Source: Phylloscopus collybita (Eukaryota > Chordata > Aves > Passeriformes > Phylloscopidae). From it: a stretch of DNA of 64,000 bases. Both the position numbers and the translations under genes were made by a program. Of this stretch, positions 50,401 through 61,385 are shown in pieces. Position 1 is the stretch's first letter, and every line of letters starts with the position of its first letter. The DNA lies in NCBI GenBank assembly GCA_027886175.1, contig JAJNNQ010000024.1, positions 31,599,001-31,663,000 on the forward strand, written 5' to 3'. The notes below the pieces were generated by a model that was given only the letters and a program-made list of their open reading frames with translations, did no database searches and was not told where the DNA came from.

Positions 50401-51612
50401 TTTATTCTGGATGCAAAACATAGTTTTTTATAAAAAAGACATTTCAGCACAAGTAAGCATAAAACTCCTTGTATTGTTAGATACCCCTTTACTGCCAGTA
50501 TATTGCTGTTTTACTCATTCCCCACTTTCTGTATTTGATATATTTGAAATTTGAATACATATACTGGAATATGTATTTATTTCCTTCATTTCCTTTATTT
50601 AAGTATACAGCGGTTTTGTAATTTAATCAGAAAATAAACCATCTATGCATAGAAAAACTAAAAAAATGTTACTAGAAAACACCTTTGAACAAAGAAGAGA
50701 TTACACTTATTATTAGTTACATACATTAGAAACCTGTAATACTCTGCAATTTACAGGAACAGCATAAGCAAGATCTTTACAATCTACCAGTAAATCCTTT
50801 TGCCTATCTCCCTGTTATTATGAGAAGAGAACTGGCTTCAACTACCTGCTGAATTATTAAGTTGCATTGATGCCAGTATTTTGCAGGAAGCCTCCTTCAT
50901 AGCAATGTTTCTTATACAGACTGAATGGAGGAGATTTTCCAAACTTCCAGGCAGTTGCACATTAAGGAAAAAACGTTCAACAATCCCAGTTCAAGAGATG
51001 TATCCTACATGCTACCTGCAGCTGAACCAAGCAGCAGGAACACAATGGAGTGCTATTAAACAAAACATGCTACTTCATTAATAAACTACGCAGAAGAATG
51101 TATTAGGGCAGCTGTTCCTAAAAACTCCTATGTACTTTGCAGTAAAGAAGACATTCTTAATCATGTTTCTGCACCAGATATGAGGATAATAACCTGCTGA
51201 ACAAACAAATGTGCTGGGGTATCTGAGACCTTCTACTGTTTAAATTTACTCTTTGGAAAGACACATACCTGAAAAGTCCAGTGTGTAGTTAAACTTTGCA
51301 GTGGTAAAAGACAGAGATCCATGAGGGTCTGCTCGGAAACTCCTTTCAATGTCTTCACTGCTAATAGAGCAGTGACTGTTTGAGTCAGTCTTCAAAATAA
51401 AAGAAAAAGCACATTAAGACAAACTCAGCCATAGGTAATCTGATGTATAGAATCCATCAGAGCCATATACCTTCATGGGTATTTACCTGAAACATATGCC
51501 ATTTACCACACTCAGCCAAATAAAACCAGCCCCACTGGGTATCGGAGGTATCCATGTCTTCAACTGAATTTTCCATCTTCGCAAACACATCTTCTGAGGG
51601 TCCTTGAAGCAT
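44174..51612 (-). CDS. PARP11: PARP11, mono-ADP-ribosyltransferase with WWE domain, complete CDS in seven exons
   Basis: PARP11 transfers single ADP-ribose units from NAD+ to proteins. In mammals it sits at the nuclear envelope/pore, shapes spermatid nuclei and restrains type I interferon signalling by modifying the ubiquitin ligase beta-TrCP (family knowledge). Coding exons 51612-51487, 51389-51269, 50037-49962, 49029-48957, 48869-48739, 45064-44913 and 44487-44174 join in consistent phases to 330 codons plus TAA, close to the mammalian length. Residues about 20-110 form the WWE domain ([16 protein letters not shown]27 and W29). The catalytic domain has H197 in LFHGTS, Y229 in GKGTYF and I312 in PKIFVIFD. 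This H-Y-I triad is typical of mono-transferases, not polymerases. Human PARP11 is alignable throughout. The start is the ATG at 51612; a further upstream coding exon is possible. Confidence 0.96.
44913..45064 (-). CDS. PARP11: PARP11 exon with catalytic histidine
   Basis: 152 bp between acceptor tgttttctgtag/GAAAAA and donor GGAAAAG/gtaagt. Encodes [19 protein letters not shown] followed by [20 protein letters not shown]197 in LFHGTS is the NAD+-binding histidine of the H-Y-I triad. It ends one base into Gly227. Confidence 0.97.
45065..48738 (-). other. PARP11: PARP11 intron carrying a CR1 fragment
   Basis: 3.7 kb intron. The 46385-47868 part is a CR1 copy, annotated separately. The flanks hold no recognised element. 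A second, shorter intron (44488-44912) has nothing recognisable. Confidence 0.75.
46385..47868 (-). mobile_element. CR1 fragment with decayed reverse transcriptase, lacking the 3' end
   Basis: Minus-strand frames carry CR1 reverse transcriptase pieces: [20 protein letters not shown] at about 47060-46995 and [15 protein letters not shown] near 46890, in several frames. On the plus strand the reversed text ggcctgaccc, gctctactcaagtccacgta and aaggaggtgaggttggtcat is typical CR1. The right end reaches the region upstream of the reverse transcriptase. The left end stops inside ORF2, so the usual CR1 3' tail is missing. Confidence 0.88.
48739..48869 (-). CDS. PARP11: PARP11 exon, start of catalytic domain
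   Basis: 131 bp between acceptor ctttttttccag/CTTATT and donor TTTTGCAG/gtgaga. Encodes [20 protein letters not shown] then [15 protein letters not shown], very close to human. The NLDLWEFF helix begins the ART fold. It leaves AG to complete Arg176. Confidence 0.96.
48957..49029 (-). CDS. PARP11: PARP11 exon, linker
   Basis: 73 bp between acceptor ttttgtttgaag/TTTCATC and donor TACCAG/gtaaga. Encodes [20 protein letters not shown], strongly conserved with human. It ends in phase 0. Confidence 0.95.
49030..49961 (-). other. PARP11: PARP11 intron
   Basis: 0.9 kb AT-rich intron, nothing recognised. The neighbouring introns 48870-48956 (87 bp) and 51390-51486 (97 bp) are very short. Confidence 0.75.
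49962..50037 (-). CDS. PARP11: PARP11 exon after WWE core
   Basis: 76 bp between acceptor ttttatgctcag/TGATGA and donor TCATTCAG/gtaagg. Encodes [19 protein letters not shown], matching human MKQMNLTTGKQRLIKRAPF as remembered. It ends in phase 2, completing a serine with the next exon. Confidence 0.95.
50038..51268 (-). other. PARP11: PARP11 intron
   Basis: 1.2 kb AT-rich intron without a recognisable repeat or gene. Confidence 0.75.
51269..51389 (-). CDS. PARP11: PARP11 exon, rest of WWE domain
   Basis: 121 bp between acceptor ttttattttgaag/ACTGAC and donor CTTTTCAG/gtatgt. Encodes [18 protein letters not shown] then [16 protein letters not shown]; human has [16 protein letters not shown] and ISFTTSKFSYKIDF. 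It leaves one base (G) to complete Val83 in the next exon. Confidence 0.95.
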
Positions 51613-51615
51613 TTC
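51487..51615 (-). CDS. PARP11: PARP11 first recognised coding exon, start of WWE domain
   Basis: 129 bp between acceptor gaatgtttcag/GAAATG and donor TTTCAG/gtaaat. The in-frame ATG is four bases into the exon. Encodes [20 protein letters not shown] followed by [20 protein letters not shown], the latter identical in human as remembered. The codon before ATG (GAA) matches the Glu before Met in the longer human N-terminus (MWEANPEM), so an upstream exon could add about 7 residues. I did not find such an exon. Confidence 0.9.
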
Positions 51616-52239
51616 CTGAAACATTCACACACATACACACAAAAAAGTTTAGATAAATTTGTAAAAAAAGCAAACAAAGTGCATTTGCAATAACTACAAA
51701 AAAAAAAAATCCTATCAGGATGAGGACAGCTCTGTTCTTCTTTTTCCAGAGAAAAATTCTCAATTTGCTACTTATCCAGTATTATCCTTTAACTTTGTTA
51801 AACACTTTGAAAATTCTCTTAATTGCCTGTAAAGTGTGACAGTAAAGGCAAGAGCTATAGGCTTTATGTGATCAAAGAAAGGTGCTAAAGTTCACATTGA
51901 TGGTTATAGGATCAAGGCCTCTCAGAAATATACAATAGGTTCTTTATTCATACTCCTTAAGAATGAGGTGTTGGGGTTACATCCAACAGCTTGATGGAAA
52001 CATCTACCAGGTACTCACCAGCAGTGAACAAATCAGACCGGAAATCAAAAGTTGTAAGAAAAAAAAAATTAAAACTAAGACAAAGAATACAATTTTTTAA
52101 CACTGCAAGACCTCAGTAGATTATTTCTTCACACTGCATGAAGAATTTTCCCCCTAATGCATCCACTTAAAAACGACACAGTAAAATTCCTGGTACTCTG
52201 CACTTGAATTTACTGAGGAGACTCACACCTAAAGCAAGA

Positions 52240-52620
52240 GTGGCTCCCACACAAGCAATCACTACCACAGCTGGGGTTCTGAAGGACAGAGGAAAAAGAA
52301 CTGGGGAAAGGATATAGCAGAGGTCTACAAAATCATGATAAAACCAAAAAGGGAATAAAGAATCACATTTTCTTCTGACATATGGAGGGGACACCTATGG
52401 AAGGTTGCACATGTCAACTTCAAAGTAAGTGAAAGAAAAACTTCATGAACCAGAGGGCAACCTAGGGAATTTCTTTTCATGCTATGGTGTGGATGCTGCA
52501 AACTTACAGAAGTTCAAAAAGCAGCTAGACAAGTTTAGGCCTACCAAGAGCTATGCCAGAATACCTTTAGAAGAACAGTCCCTGCCAGAATTCAGCTCAT
52601 TCTTTGCTTGTCAATAAAAT
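52240..52620 (+). mobile_element. Old CR1-like fragment, plus orientation
   Basis: The order aggtctacaaaatcatga, ttcatgaaccagagggcaac, tggatgctgcaaactta and gttcaaaaagcagctagaca follows the C-terminal coding region and 3' UTR of old CR1-type elements in forward orientation. Strongly diverged, so the boundaries are approximate. Confidence 0.6.
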
Positions 52621-54328
52621 TCTGAAAACTCTGAAAGTGCTCACCTCTATTTGCATATATTTCCTAATGTGTCAACTTTCTGTAGCAAGCTCCCCAAGCA
52701 AAAAATTCTAAGTAAGTTTCAGGGAATCTTTCAGAAAAAAAAACTTGCCACACTCCCAGAAAAGGTCAGCAATTCATCCACTCTGTTTAAGCAAAAACAC
52801 TTTGGCACTCTTCCCAAATATGTCCTCAAGTTCACTTTTTCTTCCAAGAAGTGAAACAACACCCCCCAGCACAAGTCAAACAATGTGCAGTTAGTATCCT
52901 GGATGCTTCAGCTGTTTCCTGGTCACTTCAACCCAGAAAAAATAGAGACCTGAAGAAGACAAATACTGGAGACTCAAAGTAGGCATCCCTGTTCTGGCCA
53001 GTGCTACTGGGGCAGCAATTCAGAGCAGGAGGCACTTCCAGCACCACCCTTCACCCCCCATTTTTCCCAAGCTAGTTGTATTTCTGTAGTTGTTTGGAAA
53101 AAAAAATTCCAAGAAACCTCTTTGTGATAATAGCTAGAGGCTGTACTCTAATCATCAAAAGCTCCAAAGGGTTACAAAAATCTAGAGATTTAGAGACCAG
53201 GGGAATCATAAGTGGACCTCCAAAACATCACCAAATTGCAGAATTTGAGGGCAAACCTACTTCGGTGCAAATGGAAGCCTACCCAAGGCTACATGTATGG
53301 ATTGCTGCCTCAAGTTCAAGCAGCACTACACAAAAGGTTCACCATCTGCACAGAAAAAGTATTTTGAAAGAGACAAGAAAACCATTCTCTGCTTCACAGG
53401 GCATCTGTCAACATCTCTTCTACAACCCACAGCAACACAGCCACACAGCCTACGTTCACTTGGTGTTAAAAGCACAACTGGCCAACATCTTTGGATGAAA
53501 ATCTTTCACCTTCAATTTGATTCTTCCTCTTGGATAAGAATTTGACTATGTTCTATCCCACTGAGAGCAGGCAGAGCTAGTCCATACTTCTTTAAAGTTG
53601 AGGAAAGAAATTCAGGCTTTTCTTGGTAAGGTTTTGTTTTCCTCATGTTCCCATTAAAATGGTCAGCTCAGCTCCCTCCCAGCGTTACTTCAGGGCCTTG
53701 ACTCTGATTAATCAAATCAATGATACCTTTTGAACAAGAGGACATGCCTTCACAAGCAGAGAAGGCATGATTATCTGTGCCTGTCACCACACTTAGAGTC
53801 GTCCAGGAGCATCTCAGACTCTGGAATAAAACATTTACTAAGGAGATACATATTCCCATGGCTTTCAAAAATCTTACATTCAATCCATATATATTACCCT
53901 CATCACCAAGTCTAGGGTGAGCAAGTAGATTCCAGGATACTCTAGCAGTACGGAGGAAAGACCTGAAGGCGTGAATATGTAAAGCCATAAAAACAGAACT
54001 GCTCTCAAAGGTGACAGAAATCCAAAACGTTTGAAGGAATTACTGATTAATTCAAATTCAAAAGCACACCATTTATAAGCATCAGGTAGCCATTTATGAA
54101 CCATCACGTAGAAGGGTCTCAACTCCCATCATTAGCACTGTTCTATTGGTCCAGGAGCTACCAAAACAGCTCAAATTAAAGAAATTTCTTAGGAAACACA
54201 TCCTGCTGAACAAGAACAGCACTTGTGAGCTGCAACTGAATGGCTTTAGTACTACTGGCAATGCTCTTCCTCTTTTTTCCAGAAGTACTTTATGTTCGAC
54301 TGACAGACACGCATTACAGTGTGTAGCC

Positions 54329-54545
54329 TCACAGAATGCTTTGCTATAGAAGAGAACTTTAAGCCCGTCTGGTTTCAATGCCCCTGTCGTAGGCAGGGAC
54401 ACCTTCCACTGGACCAGGCTGCTCCAAATCCCATCCAACCTGGCCTTGAACACTCCCAGGGATGGGGCATCCACAGTTCCTCCGGGAAACCTCTGCCAGG
54501 GTCGACAGGGTCTCAGCACCCGGATGATAACAAACACAGCAGCAT
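54329..54545 (-). mobile_element. CR1 3' end fragment, minus orientation
   Basis: Read on the plus strand: cacagaatgctttgctatag, ggcagggacaccttccactg, ccatccaacctggccttgaa and cccagggatggggcatccac. This is the best-preserved CR1 3' end in the window. 5'-truncated and within PARP11 intron 1. Confidence 0.9.
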
Positions 54546-55045
54546 CCCAATGGACTGCTCCGGATTCCTGCGCTGCCTGCTTCACTTGGCACATCGTGCT
54601 TTATTGCCAAAGGCTCTCCCACATACAAACATCGGCTTGGTACAGTACCCTGCTGGGAACACAGGCAGCGCTAAGGGAATCTCCGGCTCTTCCTTAGAGA
54701 ACATGACAGCTGATTAGGAGACTTGCCTGAGGTGAGCCCGCAGGGCTTGGGAGGGGAGACGAGGAGAAGGACCAGCATTAGCACCACTACGGGACACACT
54801 GTGGAACGACACTGCCCTTCCCACCTGCGCCCCCACGCACCCGCTCCGTGCTGCCGGGGAGCACCGTCGCAATCAAACCCGTAACCGCCCCCTCCAGAGC
54901 CGGATCCATTGGCGCTCAAGGGCACGGCCCGGCCAGCGAGCCGAGCAGAGAAGCACTACCGCTCCATCGGCCGCAAAGGCCGCTCCCACACACGCGGCGG
55001 CCGCCGCCTCCCCCTCCCCGTGCCCGAGCTGGCAGCGCGCCGCGC

Positions 55046-55075
55046 GGGGGGGGGGGGGGGGGCGGGGCGGGGCGG
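55046..55075 (+). other. G17 run with further G blocks, likely G-quadruplex former
   Basis: Seventeen consecutive G (55046-55062) followed by C-separated GGGG and GGG blocks on the plus strand, just inside PARP11 intron 1. By composition it fits the G4 motif easily. The run length may be unreliable in the assembly. Confidence 0.75.
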
Positions 55076-55339
55076 GCGGTGGCCCGCGGGGCGCGCGGGG
55101 CCGGGGCGCGGCGCGGGGGGAGGGGCGGCAGCGGCGGCCGTTCCGCCCCGCCCGCACTCACCGCAGCGGCCGCGCGCGCCGGGCGCGCTCCCGCAGGCCG
55201 GGCGCGCTCCCGCAGGCCGCCCGCGCCGCGCGGGCCGGGCGCGCGGGGCCCGCTCCGCTCCCGGCGCTTCCGTTACCGGCGGCCGCGGTGGGCGGGGCCA
55301 GCGCGGTGGCCGCGCCCCATTGGCCCGTCGGTGGAGGGC

Positions 55340-55347
55340 ATGCAAAT
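55340..55347 (+). promoter_or_regulatory. Octamer motif ATGCAAAT (POU/OCT site)
   Basis: Exact match to the consensus octamer, about 20 bases from the inverted CCAAT box, in the putative PARP11 promoter. Whether it drives PARP11 or an opposite transcript is unknown. Confidence 0.6.
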
Positions 55348-55439
55348 GAACGCGGGGGCGGGGCGGGGCGGGGCTGGAGCCGCTTGTCGTGAGGCGCAGA
55401 GGGGACGGGGAGGGCCCGGGGCCGGGGGACGGAGCTGCT

Positions 55440-56060
<621 letters not shown>

Positions 56061-57514
56061 TACCAGAGCTGTGACACCATGCTGGTGCAAGGTACAGCAG
56101 CAGAAGTGACCATCACAGCGTGCATAGCGTAGATCACACAGGGCAAAGAGGGCAGCAGTAAGAGCCTGCTGCAGATGCTCGGGGCCATGGGCAGCTCTAT
56201 GCCACAATGAGGTCTGGAAGCAGCAGCAGCACCTCTAGGACCAGTTAGTAAGAGAAGCCACAGTGCTGAGCGTAGATCACCGCAGCCCTTTGGTGCAGAC
56301 GGTCTAGGAGGGGAGCTGCTGAGTGGAGAAGCTGGCAGTGACACCAGCTACAGCACTCTGCAGTCTGCCAGTGGCCCGGTAACTTCCAAAACACAGGCAG
56401 TCCTCATACATGTGTGCAGTCATTGCAACACATCCTGCAGTGAAGGATTTTCATTGAGCAGCATGCCAAGAACAACACAGGTGGAGTGAAAATGATTAAT
56501 TTCTCCAGTTCTGAGGGAGTGTCAAACAGGATGTTTATCCAGAGTCTGGCTGTGCTGACCTTGCCTCTGAATACAGAGTTAGAAAAGGTTATTTATTTGA
56601 GTTAAAAAGTCAAACAGCCCATGGTGAATCACTGGAGGTATTTCACTGGCATGAATATAATGCTTCTGGAATAAAGAAGCTTTCTGGAAGTAGAGCCATC
56701 TTTTTTCATGTTAGTTGTACTGACATTGTTGGAAAGCACATGCAGTTTGTTGGAACATACATATCCTGCCTTGCTTTATGGATCTATACAGAGGCTAGAA
56801 GCAAGGAAGGATTCTGTTACCACCTTAGCTGCTGAATGTCTGTTGAACATCTATTTTAATTGAAAAGATGCTGACAATGCTTTAAGTCTAATGTGGTGCA
56901 CTTTGAGTCATCTATTTCTATTGCTATTGTTGTCTGCTGTGTATTTTTTAAATAAGGGTCAGGCTTTTCACAGAATTTGTGTATTTGAAGTTACAGTAGC
57001 ACAATGCACTGTAACTTTCTGGCAGCCAAAAGTTTTAAAGAGGTTTCTGTTTAAAACTCTGAAATGTTTCTATGCCTTGAAGTGTGCAGTAGAGTTGATA
57101 TTTTGTTGTGTGTTTCTTCCCTTTCTTTGTATGTTTAGACTGATAATTAATGATGGGGCGTAAACTTCTCTTGAGATAATATCTTCATTGAAGAGAAAAC
57201 ATAGACTGTCATGGGACTATTCTTAGAAAGCTACATGCTAATACCAGACTCCTTATGGCAACAAAGCATAAAAACCTTTCAAATCCAAAGATTTCTGTGG
57301 GTATGTGATGTCATATGTGTGCATAGACTAACAGCCTATCTGAGGAAGATGTAATTGCATTAATTGATTCTCATCAGCCTCTACTTCAAGCAGCAAAAAG
57401 GCAGGAAGTGGAGAGGGTTGGCCACATGACTTGAGTTACAAACCCATTCTCACAGGGAATGGTGAAATGGAAGTGAAAGAGAAACTCCCTAGTACTGCCT
57501 GGTACATAAATTGT
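56061..57514. other. Intergenic, nothing firmly recognised
   Basis: Unique-looking sequence beyond the hexamer array. A plus frame at 56891-57163 (90 codons, ATG) begins with a hydrophobic stretch but has a poor start context and no known domain. No repeat recognised. Confidence 0.55.
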
Positions 57515-57620
57515 AGGATCATGGAAGAATTTGGGTTTGAAAGGTCTGATGAAGTTCTTTAATCCAGACTCTTTACCAAAGCAGGCCTTATTTAAAATCT
57601 AGATTAGGTTGCTCAATTCC
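57515..57620 (-). mobile_element. Short diverged CR1 3' end remnant, minus orientation
   Basis: Plus-strand text aggatcatggaagaatttgg, aggtctgatgaagttctt and aatccagactc resembles the reversed CR1 3' UTR (gaatcatagaatggtttggg). Weak but consistent in order. Confidence 0.5.
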
Positions 57621-57949
57621 TCATTAAAACTTTTTTTTTCCCCTCTCCAGGCATGTCTGCTGAACTGTTTTCAAGGGCAAGAAGCTTTTGTCCTGTCCAT
57701 TCCAGAATTTCTTGTGTTGCAACTTGCGCACATTGACTCTTTCTTTTCAGTGTAACCCAGTGAGGTGAGCTCCCTCAGTCTTCCTGGCTGTGCCTTTCCC
57801 TGGGTAGGAAAATAACAGGCACAATGTCTCCAAGCTGGTAAAAGCTACCTGAAGCAGAGGGAAATTACAGTCAATTACCCTAGGGCAGTGCTTCTTTAAT
57901 TGTATCAGACAAGGGATTAAAAGAGGCTTCACCTTGGTCGTCTTTGAGG

Positions 57950-58205
57950 AGAGCCACAAAGGTTCAGAGGGCTGGAGCACCCCTTTTCCATAGACAAACA
58001 GAGAGAGTTTGCTGTTAGCCTGGAGAAGAGGTGGTTCCAGGGAGACCTCATTGTGACCTTCTATCCTTGGAAGTGTTCAAGGACGGGTTGGGTGGGGCTC
58101 TGAGCAACCTGGTCCAGTAGAATGTGTCCCTGCCCATGGCAGGGGGGGTTGGAACTAGAAGATCTTTAGGGTCTCCTCTAACATAAACCATTATTAAACC
58201 TCCAA
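57950..58205 (+). mobile_element. CR1 3' fragment, plus orientation
   Basis: Forward CR1 text: agcctggagaagaggtgg, agggagacctcattgtgacc, tccttggaagtgttcaag, gagcaacctggtccagtaga, then gttggaactagaagatcttt. It ends at about 58205 with the CR1 3' end. Confidence 0.85.
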
Positions 58206-58990
58206 CATTCTACAATTATATGATCTAGCACAACCTCCCGTTTAAATCAGGGTCAACTATGAGATCAGGTCATTTTGTTCAGGACTGTACCCAGTCAGGT
58301 CTTAAAACCTACAAGGATACAGACCGCACTACCTCACTAGCCAACCTCTTCCAGTGCTTGATATTTGACACTCATTTGCATGAAAGAAATTTCCCTATAT
58401 CCTCTCATGACAGATTAAGCCTTCTGACTCTTCTCTTACCAGCATGCACAGTAGTGAGGAGCCTGGCCTGGTCTTAAGCTCTGCAGAAGGAATCTTCTCT
58501 TGGAAGACTGCAGTTAGTTACTCCAACCCAAGCCTTTTCCAGGCTAAGCAGGTCCAGGTCCATCAGTTTCTCTTCACAGGACAAGTGCTCCTACCTCCTG
58601 ACTGTCTTGGTGCTCCTCTGCTGAAATTGTTTCAGTTGATTTTGTCAGCCTTTTGTATACTGATGAGGCTCAAACTGGATGCAGTATTTTAGATGGGGTT
58701 AAAAAATCCTAGTATTACTTTCTTTTGAGATCCTGAATATGGTTCTGCTATGTTATAGCCAAGGGTGCAGTTGTCCCCCACAGCCTCCAGGGCACACTGT
58801 GGGATTACATCCAGCTTTCCATCTACCAGGACCACGTTGCTTTTTCAGAATAGCTGCTCACCATTTCCTAACTCATATTGTTGCCAGGGGTTATCTCTTT
58901 GTCCATTTTCAGTTTCATATGGTGCCTCTCAGCCCACTCCTCCAGCTTGTCTGTGTCCCTCTGAAGAGCTGCTCTCTGCCCTTGAGTATA
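58206..58990 (-). mobile_element. CR1 fragment, minus orientation, meeting the plus copy end to end
   Basis: Reversed CR1 text from its 3' end (gatctagcacaacctccc) through tcactagccaacctcttcca, ttccaggctaagcaggtcc, ctcaaactggatgcagtat and gtgcctctcagcccactcct. It stops near 58990 in ORF2. Diverged. Confidence 0.8.
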
Positions 58991-60490
58991 TCAACTAAGA
59001 CAAGGAACATGAACTGTCATTATACATTGTCCAAGAGGGAAAGTGGGTGATTCTTTGGAATTTGCCATTTCATAGTAGATTTATTTTTAATAATCAGTGT
59101 AATGTTACATATGTGTAACTGAATGATAATGTAAATGACAATGACATATAATTCCGCCAGCATTAACTGAAAGTAAGCAGAAACCAAATAGAACAACCAA
59201 AGAAGGAATAAAATACAAACACTCCATGCCTCCCAAGACCTCCCATAACAATACAATGACCGTACCATGAAAAGAAAATACTGACAGTGTGTTGCAACTT
59301 TTCAGAAAACTTCAAGATTTTATGACAGGCATGTGTATTGCAGCATAAAGGAAATCATAGGATGCATGTGATGTCTGTGGTATCCACAAACTTTTACACT
59401 CAAAAATACAGTTGCCCATAGGCAAGAGAAGAGATTGAGGAAATACTCTGCTTATTACAGAGCATCATATCTACAGGCCATGGCTGCCCACCTCAAATAA
59501 GGCATTGGTCCTGAGATGTGGAGGAAACTGTTGAAGAACAGTTTTACATTCTTTCTTTGAAAGTCTACATCCTCTTGATTTGTTGTTCAAGGAGCTGTTA
59601 GATGTGTCAGGTGCTTTTTCTTAATCTGAATCTCCTGCATCCTTCTGTTTTCTAGAAGATCCTTTTCTAGTACTGTTCCTGCTTTGCTTTCCACAGCTAT
59701 GCCTATTCTGCACTCTGTGAGAGATGGAAAAGGTCTGGGAACTTCTCAGTTCTTTGATTACTTTTTTTTATTTTTCTTTTTGGTGATACTGACTGAAAGC
59801 CATTGTCCCAAGCTGTACATGTTCTACCCCTTATCAATGGAGAATAAACACCCAAGAGACTTCCTTGTCTCCTTTCACTTTTCTTTCACATTCCTATATG
59901 GTTTTTTCCCCCCTTCCCTGGTTGTCATGCTCTCGTATCCAGTACTTCACCATTAGTTGGTTGGTTAAAATTGCCAGTTGCCTTTCTGTCTTCTTTTATG
60001 GGTAGACTGAGTTCCACTATCCCTGGATTGTTTGGTTGGGTTTTTGTTGTTGATTTTTTGGAGTTTTTTTTTCTTCAGAGAGGAAGAGTCCAGGAAGTTT
60101 CCAACTCCTCAGCTGACATAAAGAAAATTTAAATGCAAAGATGTGCACTTGTAGCAGCTGCAGAAAGCAGAGAGCTTTTAGTTTGATTGTTCTTCTGTGG
60201 AGATGAACATGGAAAACTCACAAGGAAGAACCCACTTTAATACCTGCAGTAATTGTTGACTCCTACATTTTCTAGGCTGGCACAACATTGCTAACTGCAG
60301 CATTGCATAATGACTGTTTACCTGAGTCAGTCAGAGAAGAGATAACCTCAAAACCAGTGAGTATGCCAGCACCAGCATAATTTCTCAGATATGACACATG
60401 AACAGCTGCATGGGGCTGATTCTCTCTGACCCTGCAGTGCTGCTCCCTCTGTGTTGTTCTAATGACTGAACTTCACTCATCACCCTACTT
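58991..60490. other. Intergenic, nothing recognised
   Basis: AT-rich sequence with no gene or repeat that I can name. The open frame 59684-59956 appears to be chance. Confidence 0.55.
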
Positions 60491-60496
60491 CCCTTA

Positions 60497-61180
60497 TGTC
60501 CTGGTTTAAGGGATAGGTGTCTGCCCAGGAAGGCGGGAAGCTTCCTGGAATGGAAAATATGACCCCCTTCCCTTCAAATTATTAAAACTTTGAAGTAACA
60601 GGGCTTTCAGGCAGAGATAAGGGAAAGGGTATAACACTTCTTTACGAGAATATATATAACAAGGCAAAAAAAACAACCACACCGGCAGCAACAACAAAGA
60701 GAACCAGGAACCCAGTGACAGCCTCTCTTGGCTGTCAGGCACGCTCCCCTTCAGTGCAATTCCAGTCACTGCCACCAGGGGCGCTGCTGGCTCCCGGCCG
60801 AGCAGGGCAGGTGCGGTGATTCCCCCACAGCTGCAGGGGGCGCTGTGGCATGAGTTCAGCTGCCTCTCCTTGTGGCAATGGCAGCTCCAGCGAGGGGGGA
60901 AAGGGGAGATGGCTCCCCTGCCAATTACCAGGAGCAGCTGGTCTCAGTGCCACTCCAGGTGACAAGCTGGTCTGTAGCAAACCACAGTGCAGCCCCATCT
61001 AGGGAAACACAGGTGCCCACACCACATGCAACCGCTCTCCCCTCCAATTGCTGAGAGCAGAAAGGGCTGAGTCCAGCCCCTGACCACCAGCCAAATCTCA
61101 GTTAGCCCCCTGACATCTCATGGTATCTCTGCATTTCCCAAGAGAAACCCCCTAGCCAGAGAGCTCATTCTCCATCTACT
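60497..61180 (+). mobile_element. Endogenous retrovirus LTR-like segment
   Basis: Starts tgtcctggtttaagggatag, then ggaagcttcctggaatgga, tatgacccccttcccttc and gggctttcaggcagagata, a series I recognise from a common passerine LTR. The 5' end at 60497 (TG) is clear. The right end is uncertain and I found no matching target duplication, so it may be truncated. No retroviral coding sequence was seen. Confidence 0.65.
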
Positions 61181-61334
61181 AGCACCCCTTCTTCTGCAAC
61201 TGCACCCCTTTTTCCCAGGACCATTTCAATGGAATTCCAAGATGTCCAGCTAGGTCCTTTGTCTCATAAGTATCATCCATTCATCATCTCTGATGCAACA
61301 AATGGGGAGAAAGTTACCCTAGAGAAAGAAAGGA

Positions 61335-61385
61335 GGAAAAAAAAACAAAAAAACAAAAAAACAAAACAAAACAAAAAAACAAAAA
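61335..61385. repeat. A-rich simple tract
   Basis: A-rich repeat of AAAAACAAAA words, about 50 bases. It produces a lysine-rich frame. Confidence 0.8.

Larger units (their letters stand above)
51616..55161 (-). other. PARP11: PARP11 intron 1 (5' UTR intron)
   Basis: 3.5 kb between the non-coding first exon in the CpG island and the first coding exon. It contains an old CR1-like fragment on the plus strand (52240-52620) and a CR1 3' end on the minus strand (54329-54545). The frame at 53076-53498 has no recognisable domain. Confidence 0.65.

Noticed and set aside
54600..54630. Minus-strand ATG TGG GAG resembling the start of a longer PARP11 N-terminus
   Set aside because: The frame reaches a stop after seven codons and no donor site precedes it.
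56891..57163. 90-codon ATG frame with a signal-peptide-like start
   Set aside because: Poor start context, T-rich DNA that favours Leu/Phe, and no known domain or splice context.
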